Origin: Ornithoclostridium sp944380285
Lineage (GTDB): Bacteria > Bacillota > Clostridia > Christensenellales > UBA3700
DNA: 64,000 nt
NCBI GenBank assembly: GCA_963931165.1
Contig: OZ006985.1
Location: 1,751,258-1,815,257, forward strand
Direction: 5' to 3'
The notes beneath the pieces are model-generated. The model was not told the DNA's origin, made no database searches, and saw nothing but the letters and a program-made list of their open reading frames with translations. Shown one piece after another: positions 62,301 through 64,000 of this stretch. Made by a program: the position numbers and the translations under genes. Position 1 is the first letter of the stretch, and every line of letters starts with the position of its first letter.

Positions 62301-64000
62301 CGATTCTGTTCGCGAGCTCGCCGTCCTTGACTCCGATGAGGAAGTTGTTGATGGACAGACCGACGTTGATGCTCTGATCGCTGTCGGGCGAGATGCTGCC
62401 GGAGATGTCTATGCTCTTGAGTCCGCCCTCGAAGAAGACGAATTCGAGCTTGCCGGAGATGCCGTCGGGGATGAGGTCGCTGATCGGGTCTTGACCGGCG
62501 ATGCCCATAAATCTGTCGATGAAGTCGAAGATGTCGTTGTCGACATAGACGGGGTTGCCCTCGGCGTCGACGACGGGCGTTCCGTCCTCGCCGACCTGCT
62601 GCTGATTGGCTATCTTCTGCACATTGAGGACGATCCTGTCGCCGTCGACTTCGAGCACTCCGTCGGGGATCGCCAAGACTTCGCAAAGCGTATCGATGAA
62701 GGAGCCGAGCGTCGGGCTGAGCTGATATCCGCCGTCTGCGAGCGCAAGCAGGTTGGCGCTCGTCGCGGACAGACCTTGGACGGAGACGTTTTCGGTCCCG
62801 CCTTCGGTGCCGCCCTCTGTGCCGTCGTCGGCGAACAGTGCGCCGTCGATCGCGTCTCTGATCGTCGTCACGACCCGAGCGACGAGTTCGGGCACGCCGC
62901 CGAGATCGATAACGATGTTGTCTGCATTCCAATAGTTGGGTATAAGACTGCTGAGGGATACATAAAGTTTTCCTTCCTTATAATATATACCCAGCGCCTT
63001 GTTGTCCTCGTCCATATTGCCGAACTGATCGAGCGGATAGAGTTCGAGCAGGATGAGGTTGTTGTCTACGAAGTTGCCGCTCGCGATCATGTCGTAATCG
63101 AGATCGAGGTCGACCTGCGCGCGCAGCTTGTAACCGAAGTCGGATTCGAGGACGATGAGACCTTCGGGGATCTCTACCGTGTCGGTGAACATCTTGATGA
63201 GCTTGCCGACGTCGAGCTGTTTGAGCGCCCCGTCTGCGTTGCTGCCCGTACCGAGGGTCAGATCGATGTCGAACTGCAGGTTGGTGAACGAGAACTCAGT
63301 CGCCGTACCCTCGCCGGTGAGCGCCGCGTCGACGTTGTCCGGGAAGTCGAGGAAGCCTTCGACGTCATCCACTCCATCGCCGAGAGTGATCGAAGCGATG
63401 CCGAAGTTCCAAGCCGGCTGACCGTAAGTCTCTTCGTTTTCGGGATCGTTGTAGGTGACGTTGAGTCCGGGATGCTTGCGTATCGAATCCTCGCCGAATT
63501 CCGTCTCGAACACGACCTTGTATTGCGGTATCACCTCTTCGATCCAATCGAACAGCGGCACGAGGTTGAGGTCGAAGCCCAGCAGCGCGCCGAGGTTGAT
63601 GAGACCGAGGATGTCGGAAATACCCGAGGTGAAGCTGTTCAGCTTGAACTCGATCTGGTAGTCGGTCGCAAGCACCGCCTGGTCGCCGTTGCGCACGGTC
63701 GTGGTGATCTGCGCGTTGTCGAAGAAGATGCCGAACACGATGCCGATGAGGCCGTCCAAACCGCCGAACAGGCTCAGCGCGCTGTCGAGGTCGACGCCTG
63801 CGAGCAGCCCTTCGAGCAAGCCCGGCACCTCGGCAATGATCGCCGCGATGTAGTCGGACTGCACGTCGGTGACCTCGTAAAGTCCGTTTTCGCCGCCGAT
63901 GTCGATAAACAATCTGTTTTCGGTGATATACAGGCCGAACGTGGTGTTGTCGTCAAACTTCTCGACCTTGAACATCAGGTCGTTGGGCTTGAACTCACCG
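56386..64000 (-). CDS. Giant repeat-module surface protein, 5' end outside window
   Basis: At least 2,537 residues are visible; the frame is open to the window edge, so the start and any signal peptide are missing. The N-terminal two thirds consist of about five tandem modules of ~310-350 residues that I do not recognise. Each combines long amphipathic/hydrophobic helices (LLEGLLAGVDLDSALSLFGG type) with a short strand pair such as LGIYYKEGKLYVSL or GLYITENRLFIDI. Acidic Glu/Gly/Thr/Pro linkers join some modules (about 62790-62830, 60660-60740, 59705-59790). From about 59.2 to 56.4 kb there are Ig-like repeats with the pattern VEVIYTDGTTAQIEVSEW. The C-terminus has no membrane anchor. It is coupled to the next gene by 11 nt. 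Confidence 0.88.
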   Translation of the reverse strand, partial: GEFKPNDLMFKVEKFDDNTTFGLYITENRLFIDIGGENGLYEVTDVQSDYIAAIIAEVPGLLEGLLAGVDLDSALSLFGGLDGLIGIVFGIFFDNAQITTTVRNGDQAVLATDYQIEFKLNSFTSGISDILGLINLGALLGFDLNLVPLFDWIEEVIPQYKVVFETEFGEDSIRKHPGLNVTYNDPENEETYGQPAWNFGIASITLGDGVDDVEGFLDFPDNVDAALTGEGTATEFSFTNLQFDIDLTLGTGSNADGALKQLDVGKLIKMFTDTVEIPEGLIVLESDFGYKLRAQVDLDLDYDMIASGNFVDNNLILLELYPLDQFGNMDEDNKALGIYYKEGKLYVSLSSLIPNYWNADNIVIDLGGVPELVARVVTTIRDAIDGALFADDGTEGGTEGGTENVSVQGLSATSANLLALADGGYQLSPTLGSFIDTLCEVLAIPDGVLEVDGDRIVLNVQKIANQQQVGEDGTPVVDAEGNPVYVDNDIFDFIDRFMGIAGQDPISDLIPDGISGKLEFVFFEGGLKSIDISGSISPDSDQSINVGLSINNFLIGVKDGELANRIDDGIGDTDNYTNNLGTLLNSALEGIDLNMNLSLSYAAGQYNIGDFIAGLGLAELIGIPLDWTFDSEFKMDLGMHIMISLDKENPTNSKLVVEIEANEPIYIGEKDENNVPVVAQPAGLLVGIYGYYNEDGEGYVSIDLSNINIANIQFPRLSAKLDFAKLVFDLLDQLSIEIDGEETALGDISLGFNLVDLLGGGDSSGSGLATSALSTADVVENPGATLAETELTDVGSILVGLNSEALYASFSLAAIQALLTEFNVSLGDIDLSSFKIDVDNLNLSRLDGITLEASGTLMENKAPGAASKDQNLNLKIALGTQDYPISIGKTQELEDKFDLIFNGDGSDRYPGVFNELDSYSEEVIELVLNTIAVSRIELEMDLHTLDSRMNFTDIINNILASQGQQFNLPIDLYLDEWNPIVTLVVEWKLDIENGNIGHDSVVNISLVYEEKELFGVALNEGDAIVKLDGLGLFNINLANSPLIETLITMIQGLIDKVQGMELGDIINKLLTTVDGSEQTIDVAAPASDTSGTEGGDTSGETGGEEGETTPEEPTNPLEPWLQALLRSISANNTTLFVELTTDIVDEVVRGLAGFSLGIDIGAGIEFDIVDGALSLDLKINDNITLDATLTLAIGQQNVNDLMVSKGELQEGSDYQIDVGTDAAMIDGTTGTSIAQGLFDNLNLNLSLDILNNNADTGNADQYLRLSVQRVNTDTPLANTGGIVAPRGTFLIQIGTLNKEAYENNQKSGMDTLVYAVFNYQDQDLVASGQTYAANNISIFLKQGWLEITILGFVTLDISEYINGSVNISLASDTDGDGKAEGIIEQIGALLDGLISDLENSVNSDGTEGEGESEGSTTETPAADQPAAPAAEEGGLDMSALTAVFDDLDIMELLGGGIDLKFNATGTFNADISFDAYTLNTLIDALMDKILGPESVLDLSQLAPDMFTGHHLTHVNWDRDGGLWDGLKNVIRNYILPDVLSSSTIKNALPAILQGLDLNSLIGLVDVDGIFETLKPIITTLLPFPVMDTVNAGINFVDGTLANIYITGYDYGEAIESADGQQYTRFGRNRDNKLELWIYNQFDSVGAPGNVVGDSAASGGIVDWGEIPKTVVYEPYQYNVGNGGNYLASFVVANFEGKKARYQRGTHVMKADVSFKFASGEHAGKDVQEFLTANPNWLNEIAASGGTDGNPIPITVKADFSGTVREITIYLAVNPTDSEIVSIDPITRYAYDSDPAYLVLNFADGTSRSVAWAAVANKENFDPDGYRAHEKTATVTFFNGTTAKVSINYLDSIAEKLINADDLSMSVDLYSMTSTSTSITEFTPEVLYFNYPNGAAVAMKVDAWENTDELNAALIARATDPDNMSAIYGTITAVIGKDTSAEQRIDIKVNIRTKSVTSVKYGDFRNAIQINPYDIYLDILAGGDGSNNVLPTQAEAYYNEGEDSYHETVHITVSDFELEFDEIGYDTSDQTTATIALDKTKYGGWYGWTLKDIPVNVVLNTITKVWFVDPSSPTGYSDKLVIDPYVYNSFKTTEERKAFFPTTALVEFSNGYSCELPIRFPKLDVDKLLVEYATYNSQQKLEIGFAPEDFAPEGWTQTKAEALEDRFLQDVYVYFEFEGKEIDSINIDGYADGTYLEIDPVEVLLRGTEPLPDTVEVIYTDGTTAQIEVSEWDQLVITADSLNDRDGATGTITGQLTADGRNEFTLNYRILPRYGMSSPDITFDSYDYSFDSDGNISFDVLGSAIAVNFLDGTTTEEPILDGEGVPTGDTETVDTVHTYYLSVAAWETGGANFGSGTNAGGMVVAAFEDLRNGGYVDVEIGLVAKTLEPVTDENGDLVVTYLGLDYVVAMGTVDEEGNFVTIFDNFESKDVAEGKISNAQVTMAFYTGEVDEDGNKLTTTRVVKADIMLSNDVPRGVDDFNGIYKPYNYNLGTSPEEQGASPFTVTVTVKDGAGTDQKAVTLPLYFGYIGSTQSGETA

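Noticed and set aside
1..64000. tRNA, rRNA, CRISPR arrays, riboswitches and T-box leaders
   Set aside because: Looked for by eye (T-arm GTTCRANYC-type words, regular repeats, structured leaders before argS and the metabolic genes); nothing convincing was found. A covariance-model scan would be decisive.

Overview
The window looks like a chromosomal segment from an anaerobic, GC-rich, uncultured-type member of the Clostridia (Bacillota). The basis is the GlgC/GlgD pair, a NusG-domain-II/ApbE pair, a rubrerythrin with a leading rubredoxin domain next to a Fur/PerR regulator, a DUF1846 protein, AdhE with Rex-type operators, GGAGG ribosome binding sites and clear TTGACA-17-TATAAT promoters. No tRNA, rRNA or CRISPR array was recognised. 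Genus-level placement is not possible from the sequence alone; a Christensenellales-like lineage is a guess.

Layout. 0.3-5.3 kb (minus strand): class II aldolase with its own promoter, then a ychF-argS-M29 aminopeptidase operon. 5.7-10.6 kb: two apparently related lipoproteins flank a compact tetR / membrane phosphoesterase / PflX-type radical SAM operon. 10.55-11.65 kb: about 1.1 kb of gene-free DNA built of dispersed repeats and hairpins. 11.6-15.1 kb: adhE and a 0.9 kb upstream region with a near-consensus promoter bracketed by two Rex-like operators, and three more Rex-like palindromes further up. 15.1-19.9 kb: apbE-nusG_II, a divergent DUF1846 gene, and a fur/perR-rubrerythrin operon with a perfect 7-1-7 palindrome upstream of its promoter. 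20.2-22.1 kb: a GntR-ABC transporter cassette whose codon use differs from its neighbours. 22.3-32.9 kb: a six-gene glycogen operon, glgB-glgC-glgD-glgA-glgP-GH13. GlgA carries a long Lys/Pro/Ala/Glu-rich N-terminal extension and GlgB a Lys-rich C-terminal tail. 33-43 kb: ABC-F ATPase, GNAT acetyltransferase, a 5'-truncated Bro/DinD remnant, a 95-bp inverted-repeat element, a small membrane protein, gapA, a BspA-type leucine-rich-repeat protein and two FAD flavoproteins.

43-64 kb is filled by one tightly packed minus-strand operon of three giant exported proteins (at least 2,537, then 2,175 and 2,086 residues) followed by a small exported protein. Two of the giants have N-terminal signals and C-terminal membrane anchors and are rich in GLUG-like and MBG-type beta domains. 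The third, cut by the window edge, contains about five tandem modules of roughly 310-350 residues that I do not recognise. This is the best candidate for an undescribed system, probably a cell-surface assembly.

Metabolically the window joins glycolysis (aldolase, GAPDH), fermentation (AdhE), glycogen storage and mobilisation, and oxygen/peroxide defence. A second theme is promoter architecture: four genes (apbE, ABC-F, GNAT, the HI0933-type flavoprotein) have a sigma-A-type -10 box only 6-7 nt before the start codon, which predicts leaderless mRNAs.
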